DNA of 6,154 nt, from contig JAMCRS010000283.1 of assembly GCA_023380675.1 (NCBI GenBank), forward strand, positions 1 through 6,154. The letters are read 5' to 3'. Below are positions 1-5,838 of this stretch, in pieces. Within the stretch, counting starts at the first letter, position 1; each line of letters begins with the position of its first letter. The stretch comes from Chloroflexota bacterium (GTDB taxonomy: Bacteria; Chloroflexota; Anaerolineae; UBA4142). Made by a program: the position numbers and the translations under genes. Under the pieces are notes generated by a model. The model made no database searches, was not told the origin of the DNA, and saw nothing but the letters and a program-made list of their open reading frames with translations.

Positions 1-206
1 GCCGCATCGCCTCACACGGAGTCGGCGTGGAGCGCACGTTCCTGCTGCAATCGCCCCGCGTCGAAAAGATCGAGGTGGCCGGGCACACGCACGTGCGACG
101 CGCGCAGCTCTATTACTTGCGAGGCCGGCACGGCAAGGCCGCGCGGCTGCGCGAAAAACGCATCGTGGAACCCGAGACGACACCCGAGCCGTCCACGGAA
201 GAATAA
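1..206 (+). CDS. rplS: 50S ribosomal protein L19, C-terminal part (5' truncated)
   Basis: The reading frame is already open at base 3 and gives 67 residues ending at a TAA at 204-206; the start lies before the window. L19 is a large-subunit ribosomal protein located at the 30S-50S interface. The visible part carries the family's best-conserved block: GVGVERTF at visible residues 6-13, SPRVEKIEV at 17-25, then [21 protein letters not shown] at 31-51, which matches the usual VRRAKLYYLR-x3-GKAAR-I-E signature. After KR the protein ends in a short acidic, Pro/Thr/Glu-rich tail ([12 protein letters not shown]), a common kind of variable L19 ending. L19 proteins are usually about 115-125 residues, so roughly half is missing. 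A hairpin follows 9 nt after the stop, and rnhB is next on the same strand, a common bacterial gene order. Confidence 0.95.
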   Translation, partial: RIASHGVGVERTFLLQSPRVEKIEVAGHTHVRRAQLYYLRGRHGKAARLREKRIVEPETTPEPSTEE

Positions 207-214
207 TCGCAATG

Positions 215-249
215 ACTCTAGCCGAGGCGACTTGCCTCGGCTTTCGAGT
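215..249 (+). terminator. Probable rho-independent terminator after rplS
   Basis: A perfect 8-bp GC-rich stem GCCGAGGC (221-228) / GCCTCGGC (234-241) closes a 5-nt GACTT loop. An outer pairing ACTC (215-218) with GAGT (246-249) could extend it across small internal bulges. The stem is followed only by TTTC rather than a long T-run, so the terminator is imperfect. It sits just past the rplS stop, where a terminator is expected, and implies that rnhB depends on read-through or its own promoter. In the rest of the 207-392 gap I found no convincing -35/-10 pair; TTGTTC (258-263) with CATACG (282-287) is the best and is poor. Confidence 0.6.
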
Positions 250-392
250 TCATAGGCTTGTTCGAAAGGCGCGCGTCGACACATACGAGATTGGGGCTTG
301 AGGATGGGCCTTGATCCACGCCGTGGCTCCCGCTCCCCCGGGGGCCTGCCATCGCCGGCGGAGCAGCTTGCCCGGCGCGATTAGCGAGTGCG

Positions 393-1112
393 ATGGCTGG
401 TTTCGTCCCTACACTGACATTCGAGCACAAGTATTGGGCGCGGCGCATCGAGCACGTCGCCGGGGTGGACGAGGCCGGGCGCGGGGCGTGGGCCGGGCCG
501 GTCGTCGCCGGCGCGGTGATCTTACCGCGTGCGAGCCGCATCAAGGACTGGCAGCAGCGGACGCCGCTGTGCGGTCTCGCCAAAGCGCGCGACTCGAAGC
601 TGTTGTCTGCGGATCAACGCGAGCGGCTGGTGGAGCCGATCCACGCGGCCGCGGTCGCGTGGGGGACGGGCCTGGCGACCCGCGACGAGATCGACGAATT
701 GGGGATCGTGCCGGCGACGCGGCTGGCGATGGAGCGCGCGCTGCAGGCGTTGGGGACCGCGCCGCAGGGACTGTTGATCGACGCGCTCTCGCTGCCCACG
801 CTGGAGGTGCCGCAAAGGGCGATCATTCACGGCGACCGGCTTTCGCTCTCGATCGCCTGCGCCTCGATCCTGGCCAAGGTGACGCGAGACCGGCTGATGG
901 TGGAGATGGACGCTCGACTGCCGGGCTATGCTTTCGCGCGGCACAAGGGTTACGGCACCGCGGCGCACCGGGCGGCGCTGGAGGCGCTTGGTGTTTCGGC
1001 GCAGCACCGCGCGACCTTTGCGCCGATCCGAGAGCTGGCGCAAGCGCATTACGGGCAGGATAGCGGAATCATCGCACCTTCCTCGAGCCCACGGGACGCC
1101 GAGATGCCGTAA
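393..1112 (+). CDS. rnhB: Ribonuclease HII
   Basis: The 239-residue product is a complete type 2 RNase H, which cuts the RNA strand of RNA-DNA hybrids and nicks at single ribonucleotides embedded in DNA, starting ribonucleotide excision repair in the cytoplasm. Visible family motifs: GVDEAGRG at 24-31 with catalytic D26 and E27 and the GRG loop that reads the ribonucleotide; AGPVVAGAVIL at 34-44; DSK at 68-70; IDALSLP at 129-135 with third acidic residue D130; GDRLSLSIACASILAKVTRDR at 147-167 with fourth acidic residue D148; and GYGT at 186-189 holding the substrate-sensing tyrosine. The D130-D148 spacing of 18 matches bacterial enzymes. All active-site residues are present, so it should be active. 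The ATG at 393 is the first possible start in this frame after a TGA at 312; no strong Shine-Dalgarno precedes it. The last ~18 residues look like a non-conserved tail. It converges with the glycan operon. Confidence 0.96.
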   Translation: MAGFVPTLTFEHKYWARRIEHVAGVDEAGRGAWAGPVVAGAVILPRASRIKDWQQRTPLCGLAKARDSKLLSADQRERLVEPIHAAAVAWGTGLATRDEIDELGIVPATRLAMERALQALGTAPQGLLIDALSLPTLEVPQRAIIHGDRLSLSIACASILAKVTRDRLMVEMDARLPGYAFARHKGYGTAAHRAALEALGVSAQHRATFAPIRELAQAHYGQDSGIIAPSSSPRDAEMP

Positions 1113-1180
1113 AGCCTCTGCGGCGGTAATTGGCCGTTTGCCCGGACGCCGGAACCGGCCGCCGATCAGCCCACAACAGG

Positions 1181-1216
1181 ACTGGCCTGGATTCGAACAT
1201 TCGAATCCAGGCCAGT
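1181..1216. terminator. Perfect 17-bp inverted repeat, probable bidirectional terminator
   Basis: ACTGGCCTGGATTCGAA (1181-1197) is followed by CA and then its exact reverse complement (1200-1216), so either strand forms a near-continuous 16-17 bp hairpin with a minimal loop. It lies between two convergent genes, 68 nt past the rnhB stop and 24 nt past the stop of the minus-strand sugar transferase, which is the position of a shared terminator. On the plus strand it runs into TTTCGTT; on the minus strand into CCTGTTGTG, so the T-tract is weak on both sides and better for rnhB. The structure is seen directly; the terminator role is inferred. Confidence 0.75.
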
Positions 1217-1240
1217 TTCGTTCAGCAAGCCGCTCAGTCG

Positions 1241-2638
1241 CTAGATCGCGTTGGGGTCGCGCAGGAAACGGAGCGCGGTCAGAATCATGATCTTGAAATC
1301 GAACCAGAGGGACCAGTGCTCGATGTAATACAGGTCGTACTTGGTCCGCTCCCAGATCGACGTTTCGCCGCGCAGTCCGTTGACCTGGGCCCAGCCGGTG
1401 ATGCCGGCTTTTTCCTGATGGCGCTCCATATAGCGCGGCACCATCTGCCGGAACTGCTCCACAAAGACCGGACGCTCAGGGCGGGGTCCGACCAAGCTCA
1501 TATGTCCCAGAAAGACGTTGACGAAATTCGGCAGCTCGTCGAGGGAATACTTGCGAAGCCAGCGGCCCATGCGCGTGCGCCGCGGATCGTCCTTGACCGC
1601 CCACACCGGGCCGGTCTCGGCTTCCGCGTCGGCGACCATCGACCGGAACTTAAAGCACGGGAACGGGGAGGCGTCCAGTCCCATGCGCTCCTGCGAGTAG
1701 AGCGCCGGGCCGCGCGAGTCGAGCTTGACCAGCAGCGCAATCAACAGCATGACGGGCGAGATCAGCACGAGGACGATCCCGCTCACGACGACGTCGACGA
1801 TGCGTTTTAAGGTGAGGCGCCAGCCGCGCAGCGCCACGTCCCGCATGGTGAGGAGGGGGAGACCGTTGAGGTCTCCGATGTTGACTTCGGACGCCATGAT
1901 CTGGAACACGTCCGGAAAGACCTTGATGCTGACCCGTCCGTCCTCGCAGCGGGAGATGACCGAAAGCAGCTCGTTGTGCGACGCTTCGGGCAGGGCGATA
2001 ATCACCTCGTCGATCCCGTTCTCCTGGACGACGGTGCCGAGCTGCTCGGTGCGGCCGAGGACGGGGAGTCCAAACACGGTCTGGCCGGCGCGCCGGTCAT
2101 CCAGGAAGCCGACCGGGCGATACCCGAGCGCGGGCGAGCCGCGAATCTTGTCCAGGATAAGGTTGCCGGCTTCGTCGGCGCCGACGATGAGCACTCTGGA
2201 TTCGCCCCAACCGCGCGAAAAGAGGGACGCGCGAACCGTGTGATGAACCATCCGCCCGATCCCGATGAACAGGAGCGCGAGAAGCCAAAAATAGACGATC
2301 ATCGTGCGCGGGTAGTCCAATTCGGTGCGGTAGACGAACGCCGTAAGCGCGAGACCGCCGATGACGGCGATCGAGACCGCCGGGAGGAGTGAATACAGCT
2401 CGTCGAGCCGCGAGAGGCCGCGGCCGAGGTGGTAGAGGCGGTAGAAGAAGAAAACGACGACGAGCGCGATCGCGCTCAAGACCATCATGCCGATATAATT
2501 GCTGAACGGCAGCACGACCTGATTTGGATTGGTGTCGAGAGGGCGGATGAGGTAGGCGAGGAGGAACGCGAGGGCGGTCATGAGCGCGTCCAGGGCTACC
2601 AGCGTAACCGCAAAAAACAGGTTCGCCTGTTCCTTCAT
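1241..2638 (-). CDS. Undecaprenyl-phosphate sugar-1-phosphate transferase (WcaJ-type)
   Basis: This 465-residue polytopic membrane enzyme belongs to the polyprenyl glycosylphosphotransferase family. It transfers a hexose-1-phosphate, usually glucose-1-P from UDP-glucose in the WcaJ group, to undecaprenyl phosphate, the first step in building exopolysaccharide, capsule or similar glycans on the inner face of the membrane. Four hydrophobic segments lie at about 8-31, 47-66, 84-103 and 112-130. A Rossmann-like domain (CoA_binding_3 type) starts with VLIVGADEAGN at 149-159. The catalytic domain begins at KRIVD (278-282) with the membrane-inserted helix at about 283-304, then KFRSM at 330-334, SLDELPN at 365-371 with the catalytic Asp-Glu pair D367-E368, SLVGPRPE at 381-388 and TGWAQVNGLRGET at 414-426. 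Length is normal and the C-terminus (DPNAI) is complete. The usual GDMS motif reads GHMS (378-381). The start overlaps the upstream gene's stop, so translation is probably coupled. The sugar specificity cannot be read from sequence. Confidence 0.93.
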   Translation of the reverse strand: MKEQANLFFAVTLVALDALMTALAFLLAYLIRPLDTNPNQVVLPFSNYIGMMVLSAIALVVVFFFYRLYHLGRGLSRLDELYSLLPAVSIAVIGGLALTAFVYRTELDYPRTMIVYFWLLALLFIGIGRMVHHTVRASLFSRGWGESRVLIVGADEAGNLILDKIRGSPALGYRPVGFLDDRRAGQTVFGLPVLGRTEQLGTVVQENGIDEVIIALPEASHNELLSVISRCEDGRVSIKVFPDVFQIMASEVNIGDLNGLPLLTMRDVALRGWRLTLKRIVDVVVSGIVLVLISPVMLLIALLVKLDSRGPALYSQERMGLDASPFPCFKFRSMVADAEAETGPVWAVKDDPRRTRMGRWLRKYSLDELPNFVNVFLGHMSLVGPRPERPVFVEQFRQMVPRYMERHQEKAGITGWAQVNGLRGETSIWERTKYDLYYIEHWSLWFDFKIMILTALRFLRDPNAI

Positions 2639-2650
2639 CAGCGAATCTCC
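2636..2650 (-). promoter_or_regulatory. Shine-Dalgarno and TGATG stop/start overlap
   Basis: On the minus strand the glycosyltransferase stop TGA (2640-2638) shares one base with the ATG (2638-2636) of the sugar transferase. A GGAG Shine-Dalgarno core lies at 2650-2647, 8 nt before the ATG and inside the upstream coding region. This supports the chosen start and suggests translational coupling within a two-gene operon. It contrasts with the first gene of the operon, which has no room for such a site. Confidence 0.8.
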
Positions 2651-3543
2651 GAAAGATTAGGGGCGGGGGGCAGCGGCTGCATCATCTCGCGGGCCAGTTT
2701 GAGCCGTCCCTTGAACGCCAGGCCGCAGACGATCGCGGCGCGCAGGGGGAACGCCGTCTGGGACGCATAGTGTTTTCGATAAAAAATGTAGGCGGCGCGC
2801 CAGAACTCGTACTGGGCGCGCGCCGAGCCGCGACTCGCGGCGCGCTTGACGTGCAGCACCTGGACCGCCGGATAATAATAGGTTTTCCAGCCGCGCTGCT
2901 TGATCCGCAGCGCGAGATCGAGGTCTTCGCCGTACATGAAATAGGTCTCGTCCAACAGGCCGGCCTGTTCGAGCGCGCGGGCGCGGACCATCATGAACGC
3001 CCCGACGACCGAGTCCACCTGCGCGGTCGAGTCCTCGTCGAGAAAGGTGAGATTGTAGCGGGCAAAACGCCGGCTGGACGGAAAGCGTCGGTCCAGCCCG
3101 AGGATGTGATAAAGGGCGATTTGCGGCGACGGAAAGCTGCGGCGGCAGGCGAGATCGAGCTTGCCGTCTGACATCACCAGCTTGGGACCGACGATGCCGG
3201 CATCCGGGTGCGTGCGAAAGAACTCGATCACGCGCGCAAGCGCGTCGGGCGGCAGCACGGTGTCCGGATTGAGCAGCAGGACAAAGGGGGGCGCTGGCTC
3301 GAGCGATAGAATCGAGCGCAGGCCGAGATTGTTCGCATACGAATAGCCGCCGTTCGTCGGGCTTGCGATCACGTGGACGTGGGGAAAGTTCTCGCGCACC
3401 AAGGCCGCACTGCCGTCGGAAGAGCCATTGTCGACAACGTAGGTCTCGAACGCAACGCCGCGATTGGCGTCCAGCGATTGCAGGCAATCGCGCAGCCGCT
3501 CACGGGTATTGTAATTGACGACGACAATACCCAGTTCCGTCAC
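2638..3543 (-). CDS. Family 2 glycosyltransferase (WbbL/rhamnosyltransferase-like)
   Basis: The 301-residue product is a soluble or peripheral GT-A fold glycosyltransferase that uses a nucleotide sugar, probably adding a sugar to the lipid-linked glycan started by the next gene's product. Family 2 motifs are in order: NYNT at 10-13, VDNGSSDGS at 37-45 (nucleotide binding), [12 protein letters not shown] at 63-74, LLLNPDT at 89-95 with the DxD-equivalent NPD, GAFMMVR at 181-187 and [10 protein letters not shown] at 204-213, whose ED pair is the usual catalytic base region, followed by H231. This set is typical of WbbL-like rhamnosyltransferases, but donor and acceptor are not decided by sequence. 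The length is normal. The start is a GTG at 3543-3541, just before the first beta strand (GIVVVNY); the promoter -10 box ends 7 nt upstream, supporting this start. No transmembrane segment is evident. It is the first gene of the leftward operon. Confidence 0.92.
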   Translation of the reverse strand: MTELGIVVVNYNTRERLRDCLQSLDANRGVAFETYVVDNGSSDGSAALVRENFPHVHVIASPTNGGYSYANNLGLRSILSLEPAPPFVLLLNPDTVLPPDALARVIEFFRTHPDAGIVGPKLVMSDGKLDLACRRSFPSPQIALYHILGLDRRFPSSRRFARYNLTFLDEDSTAQVDSVVGAFMMVRARALEQAGLLDETYFMYGEDLDLALRIKQRGWKTYYYPAVQVLHVKRAASRGSARAQYEFWRAAYIFYRKHYASQTAFPLRAAIVCGLAFKGRLKLAREMMQPLPPAPNLSEIR

Positions 3544-3550
3544 GACCTGG

Positions 3551-3579
3551 ATTCTAACACATTGTTAAGGGGCGGTCAA
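3551..3579 (-). promoter_or_regulatory. Sigma70-type promoter of the glycan operon, leaderless
   Basis: Read on the minus strand: TTGACC (-35, 3579-3574), a 17-nt spacer (3573-3557), and TAGAAT (-10, 3556-3551). Each box matches the consensus at five of six positions with ideal spacing. Transcription should start about 12 nt after the first base of the -10, at 3543-3544, which is the first base of the GTG start codon or one base before it. The mRNA would therefore have essentially no 5' leader. Promoter boxes are seen; the start point is inferred. Confidence 0.78.
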
Positions 3580-3682
3580 AAACCACGCGCCTTCGCCGCA
3601 GGGCGGCGGCCGAGGCAAAAGCCACAATTCGCGATATAAGACTCGGCGCGATTCCATGAGCCGAAGCGCCGTTCGGCGCACA

Positions 3683-3724
3683 ACCCACCCCCCGACTCCC
3701 TCCCCGAAACAAGCACGGGGAGAG
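3683..3724. repeat. C-rich hairpin resembling a dispersed REP/MITE-like repeat
   Basis: A C-rich stretch (ACCCACCCCCCGACTCCC, starting at 3683) leads into the stem CTCCCCG (3700-3706) / CGGGGAG (3716-3722) with a 9-nt loop AAACAAGCA. The form 'CACCCCC-GA-C-CCTCCCC, short loop, GGGGAGAGG' resembles short C-rich palindromic repeats that I recall being scattered between genes in GC-rich genomes. Only one copy is in this window, so repeat status is inferred. No T-run follows on the plus strand, which argues against a terminator. Confidence 0.35.
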
Positions 3725-3739
3725 GTTTATGGATCCTGC

Positions 3740-3763
3740 TGACTAGCACGCGGACCCTAGTCA
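3740..3763. promoter_or_regulatory. 24-bp dyad, possible operator
   Basis: TGACTAG (3740-3746) and CTAGTCA (3757-3763) are perfect inverted half-sites separated by 10 nt, so their centres are 17 nt apart. It lies centrally between the divergent promoters, about 134 nt upstream of the VanW -35 box. It could be a binding site for a dimeric regulator or a small hairpin; no regulator gene is in the window to support either. Confidence 0.3.
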
Positions 3764-3896
3764 CGGCATCTTTACGGTTGCGGTTCCCAGTGAGGTCGTG
3801 ACCTAAAGCGGAAGTGTACTTTGCTCCGTTGTCTTTGGGGAGAGCGGCTGGCATAGAAGCAGCGAATCAGGCAATGGCCCTGGCCCAATCTCCCCT

Positions 3897-3924
3897 TTGA
3901 CTTTCCATTCGAAATCGGTACAAT
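3897..3924 (+). promoter_or_regulatory. Sigma70-type promoter of the VanW gene, leaderless
   Basis: TTGACT (-35, 3897-3902), a 16-nt spacer and TACAAT (-10, 3919-3924) are near consensus. The expected transcription start is 3931-3933, and the ATG is at 3933, leaving a leader of 0-2 nt. The GGGCACCG between the -10 box and ATG is not a usable Shine-Dalgarno site. The in-frame TTG at 3897 is the -35 box and so cannot lie on a transcript from this promoter, which fixes the start at 3933. Confidence 0.78.
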
Positions 3925-3932
3925 GGGCACCG

Positions 3933-5810
3933 ATGAGTGAAACGCAAGTCCCATCTGCGGCGACGGGGGTGAAAAGGCCCCGCGTGCGCCGACGTGGGCT
4001 GCCGCGTTGGATTCTGCCGCTCGGCGCGATCGCCTCACTCTTGTTCCTCCTCGTCGTCTTCTTCGCCGCCTACCAAGTCCTCTACCGCGACCGCGTCATA
4101 CAGGGCGTCTCTGTGCAGCGGCAGCCGATCCAAGGCTTGACGCGGGACCAAGCCCGCGAATTCCTCGAACGACAGTTCGGCCAACCGGACGCGATCCTCG
4201 CGCGCTTTGGGGGCGAGCCGCTCGTCCTGCGCGCCGGCGACCAGTCGTGGCGGGCGTACCCGTGGGAGCTCGGAATGCGGACCGACTTTGGCCCGGTGGC
4301 CGAAGCGGCGATCCGGCTGGGGCACCAGGGCTCGATCCCCGGAATGCTCGCGGAGCAAGCGCGCTGCGCGCTGCTCGGGTGCGAGCTCGGCTCGGCAGCG
4401 CAATTCGACGTGCAGACGGCGCAGGCGTACCTCGGTTGGCTGGCGCCGCAAGTGGACCGCCCGGCGCGTGACGCGTCGCTGCAGATCGACGGGCTGACGG
4501 TCGTGGCGACGCCGGCGGAGGAGGGACGCGAGCTCGACGGCGCGACGATGCTCGAGCGGATCCAGCAGCGGATCCTCAGCGGCGATCGAAGCGACATTCC
4601 GATCGCGTTCCGCGACGTCCAACCGCTGTTGAGCGACGTCTCTGCGGCCAAGGCGCGCGCTGAAGCGATCCTCGCCGCCCCGGTCATGCTGACGTTCAAC
4701 GGGCACGCCTGGGCCGTCGACCAAGCCGCGCTCGCTTCGATGATCTCGATCCAGACGGTCCCGGACGCCGACGGCAAGTTGAGTCTCACCGTCGGGCTGG
4801 ACCACACGCGCCTTGTCGCGTTTCTCGCGCCGCTGGCGCGCGACATCGACCAGCCGGCGCGGGACGCGCGGTTCCACTTTGATCCGACGAGCGGGTCGCT
4901 GACGACCGTGATCCCGAGCCAGTACGGCCAAAAGCTGGATCCGGAAGAAACGGCGAAGCAGATCGAGACGCAGGTGCAAACCATGGCGTCGCGCGTGCCG
5001 GGACTCGCCAGTCCGCTCGATTCGGCGACCGTGCGGACGATCGGGCTGCCGGTGACCCTGACCAAGCCGACGATCGCGATGGAGGACGCGTCCAAGTTCG
5101 GAATCAAGGAGCTGGTCGCGCAAGGGGTCAGCAACTTTAGAGGCTCGGCCGCCGGGCGTATCCAGAACATCCAGACGGCGACGACGCAGTTCGAGGGGAT
5201 CGTCATTCCGCCGGGGGGCACTTTTTCATTCGACCAAAACCTGGGGGACGTGGTCGAGGCGAACGGCTACGACGACGCGTACGTGATCTTTGCCGACCGC
5301 ACGATCCTGGGGCCGGGAGGGGGCGTGTGCCAGGTTTCGACCACCCTTTTCCGTGCGGCGTTCTGGGGCGGTTACCCCATCGTCGAACGGTGGGCGCACG
5401 CGTACCGGGTGGGGTATTACGAGCCGCCGGTGGGTCTCGACGCGACCGTCTTTTCGCCGGTCGTCGATTTCAAGTTCAAGAACGACGGGGACACGTACCT
5501 GCTCATTCAGACCCAGGTGGACCTCAAGACCACGACGTTGACCTTCAATTTGTACGGCACCAAGCCGAATCGGACCGTGGAGATGGAAGACCCGGTCGTC
5601 GAGAATCTCGTGCCGCACGGCCCGGCAATCTATACCGACGACCCCTCGCTGAAAAAAGGGGTCGTGAAGCAGGTCGACACTGCGCACGACGGCGAGGACG
5701 TGACGATCTATCGCAAGATCCTGGTGAACGGGCAGCTGGTCAAACGCGATCGGTTTTTCAGCCGCTACGAGCCCTGGGTCGCGCGATACCAGGTTGGAAC
5801 CAAACCCTAG
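3933..5810 (+). CDS. Membrane-anchored VanW-family protein with PG_binding_4-like repeats
   Basis: The 625-residue product has a short basic cytoplasmic N-terminus (KRPRVRRR at 14-21), one transmembrane helix at about 27-50, and a large extracytoplasmic part. Two related regions follow that resemble the PG_binding_4 (YoaR-like) domain: the first includes DRPARDASLQIDG (175-187) and EEGRELD (196-202), the second DQPARDARFHFD (306-317) and YGQKLD (331-336). The VanW domain spans about 398-530 with NIQTATTQFEG (412-422), IPPGGTFSFDQNLG (425-438), GGGVCQVSTTLFRAAFWGG (462-480, with C466), ER-AHAYRVGYYEP (485-498) and GLDATVF (501-507). The tail (about 545-625) contains HGPAIYTDDPSLKKG and a weakly G5-like end. 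VanW occurs in vanB-type vancomycin resistance clusters but has no proven activity; most VanW proteins, like this one, are outside such clusters and probably act at the cell wall. The ATG at 3933 is chosen over a TTG at 3897 from the promoter. No resistance role is implied. Confidence 0.93.
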   Translation: MSETQVPSAATGVKRPRVRRRGLPRWILPLGAIASLLFLLVVFFAAYQVLYRDRVIQGVSVQRQPIQGLTRDQAREFLERQFGQPDAILARFGGEPLVLRAGDQSWRAYPWELGMRTDFGPVAEAAIRLGHQGSIPGMLAEQARCALLGCELGSAAQFDVQTAQAYLGWLAPQVDRPARDASLQIDGLTVVATPAEEGRELDGATMLERIQQRILSGDRSDIPIAFRDVQPLLSDVSAAKARAEAILAAPVMLTFNGHAWAVDQAALASMISIQTVPDADGKLSLTVGLDHTRLVAFLAPLARDIDQPARDARFHFDPTSGSLTTVIPSQYGQKLDPEETAKQIETQVQTMASRVPGLASPLDSATVRTIGLPVTLTKPTIAMEDASKFGIKELVAQGVSNFRGSAAGRIQNIQTATTQFEGIVIPPGGTFSFDQNLGDVVEANGYDDAYVIFADRTILGPGGGVCQVSTTLFRAAFWGGYPIVERWAHAYRVGYYEPPVGLDATVFSPVVDFKFKNDGDTYLLIQTQVDLKTTTLTFNLYGTKPNRTVEMEDPVVENLVPHGPAIYTDDPSLKKGVVKQVDTAHDGEDVTIYRKILVNGQLVKRDRFFSRYEPWVARYQVGTKP

Positions 5811-5821
5811 TCCTTTGCTCT

Positions 5822-5838
5822 CGCGTCGTCTAGACGCG
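5822..5838. terminator. Small hairpin between convergent genes, possible terminator
   Basis: CGCGTC (5822-5827) pairs with GACGCG (5833-5838) around a 5-nt GTCTA loop, in the short gap between the VanW stop and the reductase stop; it includes the latter's TAG. It lacks a T-run on either side, so termination is doubtful. Transcripts from the two convergent genes probably overlap at their 3' ends. Confidence 0.25.

Larger units (their letters stand above)
3544..3932. other. Divergent intergenic region, 389 nt, no gene seen
   Basis: This gap separates the divergent glycosyltransferase and VanW genes. At its ends lie the two promoters listed separately. The middle holds, left to right: GCCGAA (3660-3665) / TTCGGC (3672-3677), which competes with GCGCCG / CGGCGC (3666-3679) for pairing; a C-rich hairpin (3683-3724); a 24-bp dyad (3740-3763); AGGTC-GT-GACCT (3793-3804); a tandem TGGCCC TGGCCC (3875-3886) just before the VanW -35 box; and GGGGAGAG occurring twice exactly 120 nt apart (3717 and 3837). 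Open frames crossing it have no start signals or recognisable domains and appear to be noise. I see no tRNA, riboswitch or other known RNA. Confidence 0.7.

Noticed and set aside
304..384. A 26-codon plus-strand ORF (begins MGLDPRRG, ends AEQLARRD) between rplS and rnhB, faintly like the start of a YraN protein, which often neighbours rnhB.
   Set aside because: The likeness rests on a few common residues, the GAGG lies directly against the ATG with no spacing, and no YraN core follows in any frame.
1188..1210. GGATTCGAAC / GTTCGAATCC within the convergent palindrome looks like the T-arm of a tRNA, suggesting a tRNA remnant or attachment site.
   Set aside because: No anticodon arm, D-arm or acceptor stem can be found around it, and the symmetry of the 17-bp repeat fully explains both motif copies.
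3793..3804. AGGTC-GT-GACCT small palindrome as an operator or terminator.
   Set aside because: A 5-bp stem with a 2-nt spacer is expected by chance in sequence of this composition and has no supporting context.
3576..3854. A 92-codon minus-strand open frame across the divergent intergenic region.
   Set aside because: It has no recognisable domain, runs through the C-rich hairpin and the glycan-operon promoter, and lacks a start signal.
3897..3932. Extended VanW N-terminus from TTG at 3897.
   Set aside because: The TTG is part of the -35 box, and the added 12 codons contain the -10 box; the ATG at 3933 fits the predicted transcript start.
4035..5221. Two long minus-strand open frames (about 360-380 codons) opposite the VanW gene.
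   Set aside because: They are antisense frames of a GC-rich gene, with compositionally biased translations (Arg-rich or Ser/Ala-rich) and no domains, while the plus strand encodes a clear VanW protein.
3933..5810. Vancomycin resistance locus suggested by the VanW domain.
   Set aside because: No vanR, vanS, vanH, D-Ala-D-Lac ligase or vanX gene is present, and VanW proteins are widespread outside resistance clusters.
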